Positions 51,344 through 61,775 of a DNA stretch of 64,000 bases are shown here, piece after piece. Below the pieces are notes generated by a model, which saw only the letters and a program-made list of their open reading frames with translations, searched no databases and was not told the DNA's origin. Source of the DNA: Gammaproteobacteria bacterium. Lineage in GTDB: Bacteria; Pseudomonadota; Gammaproteobacteria; Magnimaribacterales; AG-339-G14. Position 1 is the first letter of the stretch. The number at the start of each line of letters is the position of its first letter. The stretch is taken from NCBI GenBank assembly GCA_004213955.1, contig SGZL01000005.1, forward strand, positions 1-64,000. The letters are read 5' to 3'. The position numbers and the translations under genes were made by a program.

Positions 51344-51845
51344 AAAGTTCTCTGTTTTTTCATCTCCCTTTGCTTTTATTTCGACACTATTTGGAATCGG
51401 ACGTTTACCATTTGCACCTGGAACATGGGGTTCACTAGCTGCATTGGTTGTGTTTTTATTTTCTGTAATTTTTTTTGCATTAAATTTTATAGAGGTTTCT
51501 TTTATCACGGTTTTTATAATTCTGTTTTCCTTTTGGATTTGCGATCGAGCCACCATTAAGTTGCCTGAAACTGAAAGAGATCAAAAAGCAATCGTTCTGG
51601 ATGAATTTGCAGGATTATGGGTCGCATGTTTACCAGCTGCCAGTATTTTAATGGTAAGAGAGCTACTAATTTTTTCACTAATAGCTTTTGTTTTTTTTCG
51701 AATATTTGATATTTGGAAACCAGCTCCAATAGGTCTAATAGATAAAAAATTCAAAAATGGATTTGGGATAGTTGGGGACGATTTAATTGCTGGAGTGTAT
51801 GCAGCAATAGCTACGAGTCTAGTTTTTTATTTATTTGTTCAATAA
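51333..51845 (+). CDS. pgpA: Phosphatidylglycerophosphatase A
   Basis: TLFGIGRLPFAPGTWGSLAA, VLDEFAGLWVAC, KNGFGIVGDDLIAGVYA. Confidence 0.92.
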   Translation: MMSKKFSVFSSPFAFISTLFGIGRLPFAPGTWGSLAALVVFLFSVIFFALNFIEVSFITVFIILFSFWICDRATIKLPETERDQKAIVLDEFAGLWVACLPAASILMVRELLIFSLIAFVFFRIFDIWKPAPIGLIDKKFKNGFGIVGDDLIAGVYAAIATSLVFYLFVQ

Positions 51846-53685
51846 TTTTTGTTTTCTCTAGATTTGCTTCAGTTTTTTGATCAGCTGGAGAACCAATCGA
51901 TGGAAAGTAATCAGGAATTCCAATGTTCAATATTTTAGTAGAAGCACCACTATTATTTAAAAATTCATTCACTGCCGAACCCGCGCCACCAGCAATCATG
52001 TTCTCTTCAAGAGTTACTAGCAATTCGTGCTTTTCAGCAAGTTTTGCAATCAAATCTTCATCAAGAGGTTTGACAAAACGCATGTCAATTAAACTGCAGT
52101 TCAATTCATCTGCAATCTCATCAGCTAAATTTAATAGAGAGCCAAAAGAAAGAATTGCAACGTTATTATCTTTTTCTCTTAATATCTTTGCTTTTCCAAC
52201 TGATAAAGTTTCATGATTGTTTTCAATTTTTTCTCCAGGTCCTGAACCTCTTGGATATCTCACTGCGACTGGACCATCAATTGCGTAACCAGTATTTAAC
52301 ATTTTCCATAATTCGTCCTCATTAGAGGGGGTCATGATGGTTAGATTAGGCACACATCTCAAATACGTTAAATCAAAAATCCCTGCGTGAGTGGCACCGT
52401 CTTCTCCAACGAAACCGGCTCTGTCTATAGCCAATAAAACATTTAAGTTTTGAATTGCAACATCGTGAATTAACTGATCATAAGCTCTTTGTAAAAAAGT
52501 AGAGTAGATTGCTAAAACTGGTTTTTTGCCTGCGCAAGCTAAGCCGGCAGCAAAAGTCATACTGTGCTGCTCAGCAATAGCCACATCGTAAAATTGATTC
52601 GGAAAAGTTTTTGAAAAATTTACTAATCCTGAACCTTCCGCCATTGCCGGTGTAATGGCTACAAAGTTTTCGTCCATCCCAGCTTTCTCACAAGCCCATT
52701 CTCCAAAGATATCGGAATACTTTGCTTTCTTATTTTGGTTGACCTCTTCTGGAGAGGGCATTTTAGAAATAGCATGATACCCCACTGGATCTGCTTCAGC
52801 TGGAATAAAACCTTTGCCCTTTGTAGTAATGATGTGGAGAAATTTTGGGCCTTTTAAATTTTCTAGATTTTTTAGGGTTTCCACCAAAAAATTTAAATCG
52901 TGCCCATCAATTGGACCAATGTAATGAAAACCTAATTCCTCGAACATTGCTCCAGGAGTAAACATGCCTTTGAAATGAATTTCTGCTTTACTGGCGAATC
53001 TCTTAGCCGAAGGTATAAATCTCATGGCTTTTTTCCCACCTTCTCGAATTTGCGTATACCATTTACTCGACCAAATTTTATTTAAGTAATTGGAGATGCC
53101 TCCGATATTATTAGAAATAGACATGTTGTTGTCGTTAAGCACAATGAGAAAATCTTCATCTTCTAAGGACCCTGCATGGGCAAGTGCTTCAAATGCCATT
53201 CCTCCTGTGATTGCTCCATCACCAATTACTGCTATTTGTTTATTATTAGAGTCGGAATTACCTCTTGCCATTCCTAAGGCTGCGCTTATCGAAGTACTAG
53301 AGTGACCTACACCAAAGGCGTCATGGGGGCTTTCTTCTCTCGAAGGGAAGGGATGCAGCCCGTCTTTCTTCCTTATACTTTCTATACTTGTTTTTCTACC
53401 AGTAAGAATTTTATGTGGATAAGCTTGATGACCGACATCCCAAACAATCTTATCATCTGGAGAGTTATAAACGTGATGCAGTGCAACGGTTAACTCAACC
53501 ACACCAAGACCAGCACCAAAATGTCCTCCAGATTTTCCAACCGAATATAGTAAAAATTCTCTTACTTCGTCTGCTAGTTGATTTAGTTCAATCTTTGAGA
53601 GATTTCTTATACCTTCAGGCAAATCTAGTGTATCCATTAGATTGGTTGAGGGTAAATCTTTTGGAATTTCTTTAAAAGTTTTCAT
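51811..53685 (-). CDS. dxs: 1-deoxy-D-xylulose-5-phosphate synthase
   Basis: SGGHFGAGLGVVELTVALHHVYNSPDDKIVWDVGHQAYPHKILTGR; AVIGDGAITGGMAFEAL. Confidence 0.97.
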   Translation of the reverse strand: MKTFKEIPKDLPSTNLMDTLDLPEGIRNLSKIELNQLADEVREFLLYSVGKSGGHFGAGLGVVELTVALHHVYNSPDDKIVWDVGHQAYPHKILTGRKTSIESIRKKDGLHPFPSREESPHDAFGVGHSSTSISAALGMARGNSDSNNKQIAVIGDGAITGGMAFEALAHAGSLEDEDFLIVLNDNNMSISNNIGGISNYLNKIWSSKWYTQIREGGKKAMRFIPSAKRFASKAEIHFKGMFTPGAMFEELGFHYIGPIDGHDLNFLVETLKNLENLKGPKFLHIITTKGKGFIPAEADPVGYHAISKMPSPEEVNQNKKAKYSDIFGEWACEKAGMDENFVAITPAMAEGSGLVNFSKTFPNQFYDVAIAEQHSMTFAAGLACAGKKPVLAIYSTFLQRAYDQLIHDVAIQNLNVLLAIDRAGFVGEDGATHAGIFDLTYLRCVPNLTIMTPSNEDELWKMLNTGYAIDGPVAVRYPRGSGPGEKIENNHETLSVGKAKILREKDNNVAILSFGSLLNLADEIADELNCSLIDMRFVKPLDEDLIAKLAEKHELLVTLEENMIAGGAGSAVNEFLNNSGASTKILNIGIPDYFPSIGSPADQKTEANLEKTKIIEQINKKLDS

Positions 53686-54582
53686 TTAGGATTGTCTCTC
53701 AACAATTAATTTACATAAATCTTCTAATTTTTTTGTATCGTAAGGAAGTGACGTTAAGATATTGATTGCAGTATTTGCAAGCCTTTGAGCTTTTTTTTGA
53801 GATTTTTCTAATCCTAAAACAGAAGGGTATGTTGATTTATTTTTGTTTTGATCGGAACCAACAGGTTTGCCAATATTTTTCTCATCACCGATTACGTCGA
53901 GGATATCGTCTCTAATTTGAAAAGCTAATCCGAATTTTTTTGAAAATCTAATTAACTTATCTATTTCATCTTTTTTAATTTTTTTCTTTAAAAGGCATAC
54001 CGATAGGACGCATGCTTCAATAAGCTTGCCAGTTTTTAGATAGTGAACTTTATCCAATTGAAGTTCATTCAATTTTTTATTTTCTGCTTTGATATCTAAG
54101 TTTTGACCTTCCACCATTCCCTTTGGTCCGCAAGCTTTAGCAAAAACGTTGATAATTTTACATTTAGACTCAGCTGATAAGTTTTTATCATTTATTGAGG
54201 TAAGGATTTCTAGTGACAAAGGCTGAATGGCGTCCCCGGCAAGAATTGCGGTGGCTTCACTAAATTTCTTATGACAACTTAGTTTTCCACGTCTGAAATC
54301 GTCATCGTCCATTGCTGGTAAATCGTCATGAATCAGTGAATAGCAATGAATTAATTCGCCTGCAGCAGCCATTAAATCAATTGTTTTATTCTTAACATCT
54401 ACCTTGAGCGCATCTGCCATTAATAACATCAGCTGAGGCCTCATTCTTTTACCTCCGTTCATTACAGAATAATGAATGGCTCTAGTTATCTCTGAATAGT
54501 TTTTTTTAGGGATAGAATCAAGTAAAGCCTTATTTATTCTGACAAGATTCTTGTCCAGATAAGTTGCTTTATTATTCTTCAT
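53686..54582 (-). CDS. ispA: Polyprenyl (farnesyl/geranyl) diphosphate synthase
   Basis: [50 protein letters not shown]. Confidence 0.94.
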   Translation of the reverse strand: MKNNKATYLDKNLVRINKALLDSIPKKNYSEITRAIHYSVMNGGKRMRPQLMLLMADALKVDVKNKTIDLMAAAGELIHCYSLIHDDLPAMDDDDFRRGKLSCHKKFSEATAILAGDAIQPLSLEILTSINDKNLSAESKCKIINVFAKACGPKGMVEGQNLDIKAENKKLNELQLDKVHYLKTGKLIEACVLSVCLLKKKIKKDEIDKLIRFSKKFGLAFQIRDDILDVIGDEKNIGKPVGSDQNKNKSTYPSVLGLEKSQKKAQRLANTAINILTSLPYDTKKLEDLCKLIVERQS

Positions 54583-54808
54583 CGAAAGTTTCTAAGTCTA
54601 TAGACCCATCTTTACTTTCGACAAGTTTTTGGATTTTTAATTCCGCTTTGGATAGTAGATTTTGGCAATGCTTAGTAAGCTTCACACCTTCTTCAAACGT
54701 TTTAATTGATTCTTCTAGCGGAAGATCGCCGTTTTCAAGATCAGAAACTATTTTTTCTAATTTCTTAAGAGAAGTTTCAAAATCTTTATTGTTTTCTTGT
54801 TTACTCAT
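54572..54808 (-). CDS. xseB: Exodeoxyribonuclease VII small subunit
   Basis: [52 protein letters not shown]. Confidence 0.93.
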   Translation of the reverse strand: MSKQENNKDFETSLKKLEKIVSDLENGDLPLEESIKTFEEGVKLTKHCQNLLSKAELKIQKLVESKDGSIDLETFDEE

Positions 54809-57800
54809 TTATCAAAGAATCTGATTTTACAGATTTAATATTCACAAAGAAATATTTAATTTTCTCAGGAAGCATCAACCAGCAAGGAGTTAAGATCAAT
54901 GTCAAAAAGGCAGAAAAAGTTAAACCCCAAACCACTGCAAAAGACATAGGACTCCACCATTCTGCAACTCTGCCGCCAATCTCTACATCTCGAGCTAGTA
55001 AATCAACACCAAACCCTGAAGCTAATGGAAGCAATCCAATTACAGTTGTTGCAGTTGTTAATATTATCGGACGTAATCTTTGCGAAGCAGTTCTGATAAT
55101 TATCTCTTTAAGAGAGGAATTTTTGTTTTCGCGTCTCAATATGTTGAAAGTATCCACAAGCACGATGTTGTTATTAACTACTATTCCCGCCAAAGCAATT
55201 ATTCCTAAATTAGTGAAAAGAAAACTCATTGGTGTTTGCGTAATGGTTAGGCCCAAGTACACCCCAGCAGTGGAGAGAAATATAGCTGAGATTACTATCC
55301 AAACTTGATAAAAACTATTGAGTTGAATAGTCAAAAGTATAGCCATTAAGAAAACTCCTACAGCTGCAGCACCTCTCATGAAAGAAGCATTTTTATCGGT
55401 TTCTTCTTGCTCTCCTCCAAATACAAATTCAATGTCATTATATTCTTTAGCATCCTCGATCCATTGATTTAGAAGGGGGATGACGTCTTGTGTTAATGCT
55501 CCAGGAGCATAGTCGGCAGCTACAGTAAAGGCTCTCTCGCCGGAAACTCTTCTGATATAAGGAGCTTCGTATTCTGGCTCATAAGAAACAAAGCTGCTAA
55601 GTGGTACTGAACCAAAATTGGTGAGAACGTTTAAATTTTCAAACATATCTAACCTTCTTTCTTCTTGAGGAAATCTAATTCTTATGTCTAATTCTTCGTC
55701 GACATCATTAGGCCTGTACTCACCTACTTTTACACCGCCTGTCATAAATTGAATTGCCGCACCTATATCAGATGTTTCGACGCCATATTGAGAGGCTTTT
55801 TCCTTATCAATTTTTATCTTCCACTTCAGTTGTTTTGTAGGAATAGTTGTATAGGTGTTCATGACCCCAGGTATATTTGCTTTCATGAAATTGGAAAGTG
55901 CTTCTGTTGCTTCGTAAACCATCTCGAAATCACTACCAAAAACTTCTATTTCAATCGGCGAGCCTACTGGCGGACCATTGTTTCTTTCTCTAATGGTTAC
56001 ATTTAATCCAGGAGTATTTTGTAATTTACCTTGTAATTCTTTCATTACATCTGATCCAGATTGAATATGAACATCTTTATCAAATGGCATCTCAATATAG
56101 ATTGCTCCCAATCTATCTGAATTACCTCTATCTCTTGGATCATCTCTTCCTGCTTGCTGCATACTGACAGTCTCAGGACCTGGAACGGTCATTACTACTT
56201 CTTGAATTTCTTTTAAAAAATTAAATTTTTCTTCTACGTTTAAATTTCCTCTTCCTTCTACTTCTACAATTATCGTGTCTGGATCTTCTTCAACAAAAAA
56301 GTTTCCACCAGGACCATGTTGAAAGAAGACAACGTAAATACTTACCACAAGCAAAAAAATAAATGTAATCACTTTTGCTGGGTAATCTAAAATCTTGTCT
56401 AAAAATCTTGCATATTTTCCTGTGAATCCTTCTAAAGATTTCGGATCTCCAGTTTCTAAAACTAAAGAATTTTTTATCGATTTATTATTTCTGTTTCCAA
56501 GGTTCCCGAATATTGAGCCGATGGCTGGAGTAAAAATTAATGCATAAAGTATTGAACCAGATAAGACAGCTACTAAAGTAACTATCATTGGCCTCATGAA
56601 CTCACCCGACATACCTTCCCAAAATATGAACGGGAAAAAAATTGCTAGAGTAGTCAAAATTGATACAACTACGGGCCAAAACATTCGGGTCCCAGCAATT
56701 CTATAAGCTTCTTTTTTGTCAAAGCCTTCACTCATCTTTCTGTCGGCATATTCAACGACGACTACTGCTCCATCAATTAACATGCCAAGAGAGATTAAAA
56801 TCCCAAAGCAAACCATAAAATTGAACGTGTAACCAATAGGAGAAAGAAATAGGCACGCAAATAAGATACAAGTAGGAATAGAAAGGCCAACTAATATAGA
56901 GGACCTTATTCCCATCGCAGCCACTACAAGAGTCATAACTAAAACAAGAGCAGTCATAATATTACCCATGAGCTCTGAAACTAACTCAACAGACATATCA
57001 GTTCTATCTTCGGTGATAATTATCTCCATGCCTTCAGGTAAAATTTTCACAGCTTCATTAACAATGGCATTTACTCCTTGAGCAACGACAACTTCTCTTG
57101 CATCACTTTTTTTAAATATGGTCAAAGCAATAGCTCTTTCGCCGTTAACGTTTGCAATCGAATCTTTATCTTTGAAAGTTCTTTTGAGCTTGACCAAATC
57201 ATCCAAGGTCACAACTGCATTGTTATTTTCTAAAACTGGAATATTTCCAACGTCATCTAAAGTTTCAAAAACAGAAGGCACTGAAACATAAAATTCTCCT
57301 GTACTAGAAACAATTTTTCCAGCTGGAATGGCTTTATTATTTTGTGAAATAGCATTGTAAAGCGCAAAAGGAGAAACATTGTAGCTATCTAGTTTTGTTT
57401 TATTAATTTCAGCTTCTAAAACTTCATCGGGCACTCCATTTATGTTGGCCTCTAAAATTCCGGGAAGTTTTTCGATGTCGTCTTGTAGAGCCTTGGCAGT
57501 ATTTAACAGCTCTCGGTCGGTAGCATTTTTGGAAGTAATGTTTATATTCATTACTGGAAATTCATCAAGTGTAAATTCTTTTACTTGAGGTTGTTCCGCA
57601 TCTTGAGGCAACTCAGGAATTACTTCGTCCACCGCATCTTTTACATCTTGGACAGATTTTTCGACCGGATAAGACGTAGGAAATTCTAAAATAATGTGGG
57701 ACAGACTTTCCCTGCTATAGGATTCTATTTTTACTAACTCATCTACAGTTTTTAGTTTGTTTTCAAGAGGTTTAGCGATTAGTCTTTCAGCATCCTCAGG

Positions 57801-57968
57801 AGAAACGCCATCATAAAAAGTACTTACGAAAACATATGGGATGTTGATGTCAGCGTAAGCAGAGGCAGGAATTTGGGATAGAGACGCAAAACCTGTTGCT
57901 ATTATGAAGGAAAGAATAGTAAAGGTAGATCGATACCTTTCTATAAAAAAATTAATTAAGCTTTTCAT
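54801..57968 (-). CDS. RND-family efflux transporter permease
   Basis: 1055 aa, AcrB/CusA-like duplicated TM architecture; [43 protein letters not shown]. Confidence 0.93.
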   Translation of the reverse strand: MKSLINFFIERYRSTFTILSFIIATGFASLSQIPASAYADINIPYVFVSTFYDGVSPEDAERLIAKPLENKLKTVDELVKIESYSRESLSHIILEFPTSYPVEKSVQDVKDAVDEVIPELPQDAEQPQVKEFTLDEFPVMNINITSKNATDRELLNTAKALQDDIEKLPGILEANINGVPDEVLEAEINKTKLDSYNVSPFALYNAISQNNKAIPAGKIVSSTGEFYVSVPSVFETLDDVGNIPVLENNNAVVTLDDLVKLKRTFKDKDSIANVNGERAIALTIFKKSDAREVVVAQGVNAIVNEAVKILPEGMEIIITEDRTDMSVELVSELMGNIMTALVLVMTLVVAAMGIRSSILVGLSIPTCILFACLFLSPIGYTFNFMVCFGILISLGMLIDGAVVVVEYADRKMSEGFDKKEAYRIAGTRMFWPVVVSILTTLAIFFPFIFWEGMSGEFMRPMIVTLVAVLSGSILYALIFTPAIGSIFGNLGNRNNKSIKNSLVLETGDPKSLEGFTGKYARFLDKILDYPAKVITFIFLLVVSIYVVFFQHGPGGNFFVEEDPDTIIVEVEGRGNLNVEEKFNFLKEIQEVVMTVPGPETVSMQQAGRDDPRDRGNSDRLGAIYIEMPFDKDVHIQSGSDVMKELQGKLQNTPGLNVTIRERNNGPPVGSPIEIEVFGSDFEMVYEATEALSNFMKANIPGVMNTYTTIPTKQLKWKIKIDKEKASQYGVETSDIGAAIQFMTGGVKVGEYRPNDVDEELDIRIRFPQEERRLDMFENLNVLTNFGSVPLSSFVSYEPEYEAPYIRRVSGERAFTVAADYAPGALTQDVIPLLNQWIEDAKEYNDIEFVFGGEQEETDKNASFMRGAAAVGVFLMAILLTIQLNSFYQVWIVISAIFLSTAGVYLGLTITQTPMSFLFTNLGIIALAGIVVNNNIVLVDTFNILRRENKNSSLKEIIIRTASQRLRPIILTTATTVIGLLPLASGFGVDLLARDVEIGGRVAEWWSPMSFAVVWGLTFSAFLTLILTPCWLMLPEKIKYFFVNIKSVKSDSLINE

Positions 57969-59019
57969 TAGGATTTAGTCGTTGATCCAAAGCAAAATTT
58001 ACTTTTTCTCCATCGTTTACATAATCCTGGCCAACAGTGATAATTTTTGATGAAGAAGGTAATCCTGAAACCCAAACTCCACTTTTTGTATCTTGAATTA
58101 AATTTATTTTTTTAAATTCTACTGTTCCTTCATTCGAAACCAATCTAACGCCCAAATTACCTTCGTCATCTAACCTGAGAATTGAAAGCGGCACTATATT
58201 TGCCATTTGTTCTTTTCCAGAAACAAAAATTTTTGCAGAAGCCCCATCTTTAATTAAGCCATTCTTATTTGACACTTCAACTTCTATTCTGAAGGTATGA
58301 GTGTATGGGTTTGCTGAAGATGCTATGTATGAAATAGTTCCATTGAATTTGTTTCCATCAATAGTTTCAATCAATGCCGAAGATCCTGTCGAGATGTTCA
58401 TTAAATCAGATTCTGAAATTTCTCCGACTAAAATCATAGGGTCAAGATCAAGCAACGTAGCACAAGTACTGCCTCTGCTTAAAAAATCTCCTTCATCTAT
58501 TGAGATTCTGTCTACTATTCCAGCGAAAGGAGCTTTGATTGAAGCGTTGTCTAATTCGAGTTTAGCTCTTTCAAAATTTGATTTAATATTTTGGAACTGA
58601 TTTGAAGAGTAAAGTCCTTCCTCAAATAATTTTTCTGCAGATCTAAATTCTAATTCAGCTTTTTTAAAGAAAGATTCTTTTTCTGCTATGAAAAGAGAGC
58701 AGATAACATCGCCTTTGTTTACAAAAGATCCTTGTTGAATTGGTAGGCTGATTACTTTTCCTGAGGTTTCTGACTTTAATTCAACTTTTTTGTCAGCTTC
58801 GGCAAAACCTTTAATTAAAATTTCTTCTTGGTAAAGAATAGAATTCTGATTCATAACTCTGACAGTAATGTCTTCCTTTATGATTTCGTCTGTTTTGATT
58901 TCAGGAGAATAGAAATAACCAGAAATCATCCACACCATTGCGAACGATATGAACATAATGGACCACTCGATGTTTGAACGAGAGGTAAGATAATTTTTAA
59001 CAGCAATTATTCTGGTCAT
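57952..59019 (-). CDS. RND efflux periplasmic adaptor (membrane fusion protein)
   Basis: Single N-terminal TM, hairpin and lipoyl-like halves GKVISLPIQQGSFVNKGDVIC / IKAPFAGIVDRISIDEGDFLSRGS; overlaps permease gene. Confidence 0.9.
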   Translation of the reverse strand: MTRIIAVKNYLTSRSNIEWSIMFISFAMVWMISGYFYSPEIKTDEIIKEDITVRVMNQNSILYQEEILIKGFAEADKKVELKSETSGKVISLPIQQGSFVNKGDVICSLFIAEKESFFKKAELEFRSAEKLFEEGLYSSNQFQNIKSNFERAKLELDNASIKAPFAGIVDRISIDEGDFLSRGSTCATLLDLDPMILVGEISESDLMNISTGSSALIETIDGNKFNGTISYIASSANPYTHTFRIEVEVSNKNGLIKDGASAKIFVSGKEQMANIVPLSILRLDDEGNLGVRLVSNEGTVEFKKINLIQDTKSGVWVSGLPSSSKIITVGQDYVNDGEKVNFALDQRLNPNEKLN

Positions 59020-59030
59020 AGCAAAGCGTT

Positions 59031-59058
59031 ATAATATATTTTAAGTTTACACTGTCAA
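59031..59058 (-). promoter_or_regulatory. Candidate sigma-70 promoter for RND operon
   Basis: Minus strand TTGACA-N16-TATTAT (TGTCAA 59053-59058; ATAATA 59031-59036), just upstream of the adaptor start at 59019. Confidence 0.5.
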
Positions 59059-59079
59059 CATATAAGTTAACAGTGAAAA
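59046..59079. promoter_or_regulatory. Inverted repeat, candidate operator
   Basis: TTTACACTGTCAAC-atataa-GTTAACAGTGAAAA; 14-bp arms with 2 mismatches, overlaps predicted -35. Confidence 0.55.
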
Positions 59080-59123
59080 CATTACTATAAATGTAAATTT
59101 GTCTTTCTCAAGGAATTCAAAAC

Positions 59124-59708
59124 TTAATTAATAAGCTTATTCTTTAATTTTTGGATTTGAGACAATTGAGATGCTTTATTAGGGACAGACTCTACTTTTT
59201 TAGGCAGCTTAGGAAAATTTGGATTTTGAAAAGATTTTCCATCAATGAACTCATCCAATAGGTTGTCGTAATTTATTTTAAATTCTTTGAAACTATCTTT
59301 CTCTGAATGCGTCCATAAAAAATCCCAGCCAGTTTCTGTTCCCATATAAAAAATAATAGGGTGTGACCAAGAGAATCTTTCAAAATTACTTTTAGAATTA
59401 CATACTTCTTGATGTGCTTTTGAGACGCTTGGAATCCCACTTAGATTTGCTTTTAGCTCTTTGCAACTTACCACTAGTTTAGAAAGACTTGGAAGATATT
59501 CTGAAGAAACCATTAAACTACTGACACTATCAAATACAATTTTTTCTTCAAATTTCTGTAATTGAGACAACCAAAGTTGTTTAGCTAAGCTTAAGCTATT
59601 TTTGTCAGGATAAGCTTTATGAAATTGATTGTGATAGGTAACTTCCAATTGAGTAAAAATCAGGTTTACCAATTCAACTTTATTGTTTGGAATTTTAATG
59701 CTCGACAT
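59124..59708 (-). CDS. Lambda replication protein P-like helicase loader
   Basis: LVNLIFTQLEVTYHNQFHKAYPDKNSLSLAKQLWLSQLQKF...EYLPSLSKLVVSCKEL...GIPSVSKAHQEVC...FSWSHPIIFYMG...; motif order parallels recalled lambda P. Confidence 0.7.
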   Translation of the reverse strand: MSSIKIPNNKVELVNLIFTQLEVTYHNQFHKAYPDKNSLSLAKQLWLSQLQKFEEKIVFDSVSSLMVSSEYLPSLSKLVVSCKELKANLSGIPSVSKAHQEVCNSKSNFERFSWSHPIIFYMGTETGWDFLWTHSEKDSFKEFKINYDNLLDEFIDGKSFQNPNFPKLPKKVESVPNKASQLSQIQKLKNKLIN

Positions 59709-60648
59709 CAACCGCCCATTCCTTATCGTTCAGTCTAGATATAATACCAGATGCTTCAGGATTGTTTTTGTACCATTTGTACTTAACGTGCTGAATAAAT
59801 TTAGAATTCCAGGAAGTCATGATTTCATTCGAATCAATCCAAAAAATTCTAAACTCTGCTAATTGTTCGACAGCAAATTTTTTGTTAATTTTTGCTAGTT
59901 TTAAAACATCATAGCAACTTGGATCTGGTTCCCAACTTGAGGTCATTTTTTTTGGTTTATTTTTGTCGTTAATTTTATTGGTAAACTTTGCCCATTCTTT
60001 TCGGACGTGATTAACAAATAAGGTATTCCAAGAATCAGATTTAAAATTTTTTTCTCTCCAAAATAAAATAAATTCTGGAATTGAATTGGTGATAAATTCT
60101 TCTGAAACCTCTGCTGACTTAAGGATGCTGACCGCGTCCATATTAGGCAGCCAAGTCTTTTCAATAGGTTTTTTTAGATTAGGTAAATAATTTAGTTTAT
60201 TTACCTTCTTTTGTTCAGCAACCAAAAATTTGAGAATTCCATCTCTGATAATATTTTTTTGCTTGCTTGAAGATAATTGTTTTTTTAAATTTTCCAAATT
60301 TGATTGTATCGTCTTTTTTTTCACCCCTAGTTGTTTTGCCTGGAAGGTTATTTCTCTCAAAAAAGAGCTTGTGTTATCCCTTGTCGATTTTGTTTTAACG
60401 GGTCTGGTTTTAATGATTTTTAATGATGCGAAATCATTATTTAATTCGACCAAATTTAATTTTTTTAATTTTTGAAGGCACCTAATTATCTTTGTTTCGG
60501 GAATATATGAAAGAAATTTGATTAATTCTTTTATAGAAATTCTTTTGATTTCTTGGGATTTTATTGTTTCAAAAATTATTGCTTCTTCAAGTCCTATAGA
60601 TTCTGCAATGTCTTTGGAAAATACTTGGTGATTTGGGAAGTCTCCCAT
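59695..60648 (-). CDS. Replication protein with N-terminal winged-helix-like region and two DnaT-like domains
   Basis: Repeats WLPNMDAVSILKSAEVSEEFITNSIPEFILFWREKNFKSDSWNTLFVNHVRKEW and WEPDPSCYDVLKLAKINKKFAVEQLAEFRIFWIDSNEIMTSWNSKFIQHVKYKW; ATG at 60648 shares a base with the upstream TGA. Confidence 0.7.
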   Translation of the reverse strand: MGDFPNHQVFSKDIAESIGLEEAIIFETIKSQEIKRISIKELIKFLSYIPETKIIRCLQKLKKLNLVELNNDFASLKIIKTRPVKTKSTRDNTSSFLREITFQAKQLGVKKKTIQSNLENLKKQLSSSKQKNIIRDGILKFLVAEQKKVNKLNYLPNLKKPIEKTWLPNMDAVSILKSAEVSEEFITNSIPEFILFWREKNFKSDSWNTLFVNHVRKEWAKFTNKINDKNKPKKMTSSWEPDPSCYDVLKLAKINKKFAVEQLAEFRIFWIDSNEIMTSWNSKFIQHVKYKWYKNNPEASGIISRLNDKEWAVDVEH

Positions 60649-61718
60649 CAAGCTGATTTATTGAGTTTTTTTCTTCTAGTCTCTATGGCAGTCGAGAGTT
60701 GATTGAGCATTATTTCAGTATCTTTCCAACCTACGCAAGCATCCGTAACGCTTTGCCCATATTTAATCTGGTCTAGTGGTCCAATTTTTTGATTCCCTTC
60801 TTCTAAATGACTTTCTATCATCACCCCAAAAATTCGATCTTCTCCGGAAGAAATTTGATCAGAAATATCTTTGTTGACAATAAGTTGTCTTTTAAATTGC
60901 TTTTTGCTATTTCCATGGCTCATATCGATCATTACCGTGGAGGCTTTTTTAGCTTTATCTAATTCTTTAGAAGTTGAGTCGACAAAGGATGCTTCGTAAT
61001 TAGTGTCTGAACCACCTCTTAAAATTACATGACAATCCTCATTTCCAGAAGAATTAAAAATAGCAGATTTACCTTCTTTAGTTATGGAAAGGAAAATATG
61101 CGAATTAGAAGCTGAACCAATGGCGTCGATAGCAACTTGAATTGATCCGTTAGTAGAATTTTTAAAACCCACAGGACAAGATAAGCCAGAAGCTAACTCT
61201 CTGTGTATTTGACTTTCAGTTGTTCTAGCACCAATTGCTCCCCAAGAAATCAAGTCAGCAATGTATTGAGGGGTAATCATGTCTAAAAACTCAGTTCCAG
61301 CTGGTAATCCAAGATTATTAATGTCTAGAAGAACCTTTCTAGCTTTTCTTAATCCTAGGTTAACATCGAAGCTGTCATCAAGATTGGGGTCATTTATTAA
61401 ACCTTTCCAACCTACTGTAGTTCTAGGTTTTTCAAAATAGACTCTCATTACAATTTTAAGCTGATCACAGAACTTTGTTTCTAAGTTTTTAAGTCTTTTA
61501 GCATATTCAAAAGCTGATTTAGGGTCATGAATTGAACAGGGACCAACCACAACCACAAGCCTGTCATCATTACCATGTAGGATGTCAGAAATCTCTTTTC
61601 TTGATTTGAAAACAAGCTCAGAAGCCCCAGGCGAAATAGGCATCTCAGAAATTACCTCATTGGGAGGGGAGACCTCCATAAGTCCAGATATTCTGGTATT
61701 ATCAGTTAGGTATTGCAT
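60648..61718 (-). CDS. aroG: 3-deoxy-7-phosphoheptulonate synthase (class I)
   Basis: VVVGPCSIHDPKSAFEYAKRL, RVYFEKPRTTVGWKGLINDPNLDDSFDVNLGLRKAR, IDMSHGNSKKQ. Confidence 0.95.
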   Translation of the reverse strand: MQYLTDNTRISGLMEVSPPNEVISEMPISPGASELVFKSRKEISDILHGNDDRLVVVVGPCSIHDPKSAFEYAKRLKNLETKFCDQLKIVMRVYFEKPRTTVGWKGLINDPNLDDSFDVNLGLRKARKVLLDINNLGLPAGTEFLDMITPQYIADLISWGAIGARTTESQIHRELASGLSCPVGFKNSTNGSIQVAIDAIGSASNSHIFLSITKEGKSAIFNSSGNEDCHVILRGGSDTNYEASFVDSTSKELDKAKKASTVMIDMSHGNSKKQFKRQLIVNKDISDQISSGEDRIFGVMIESHLEEGNQKIGPLDQIKYGQSVTDACVGWKDTEIMLNQLSTAIETRRKKLNKSA

Positions 61719-61775
61719 TGCTCAGAAGACTGATTGTAAACATTTTCATTTTAAATTAAAGCTTTTTAATAATTA

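Noticed and set aside
53415-53675. 86-aa plus-strand ORF
   Set aside because: Antisense to the dxs N-terminus; no independent support.
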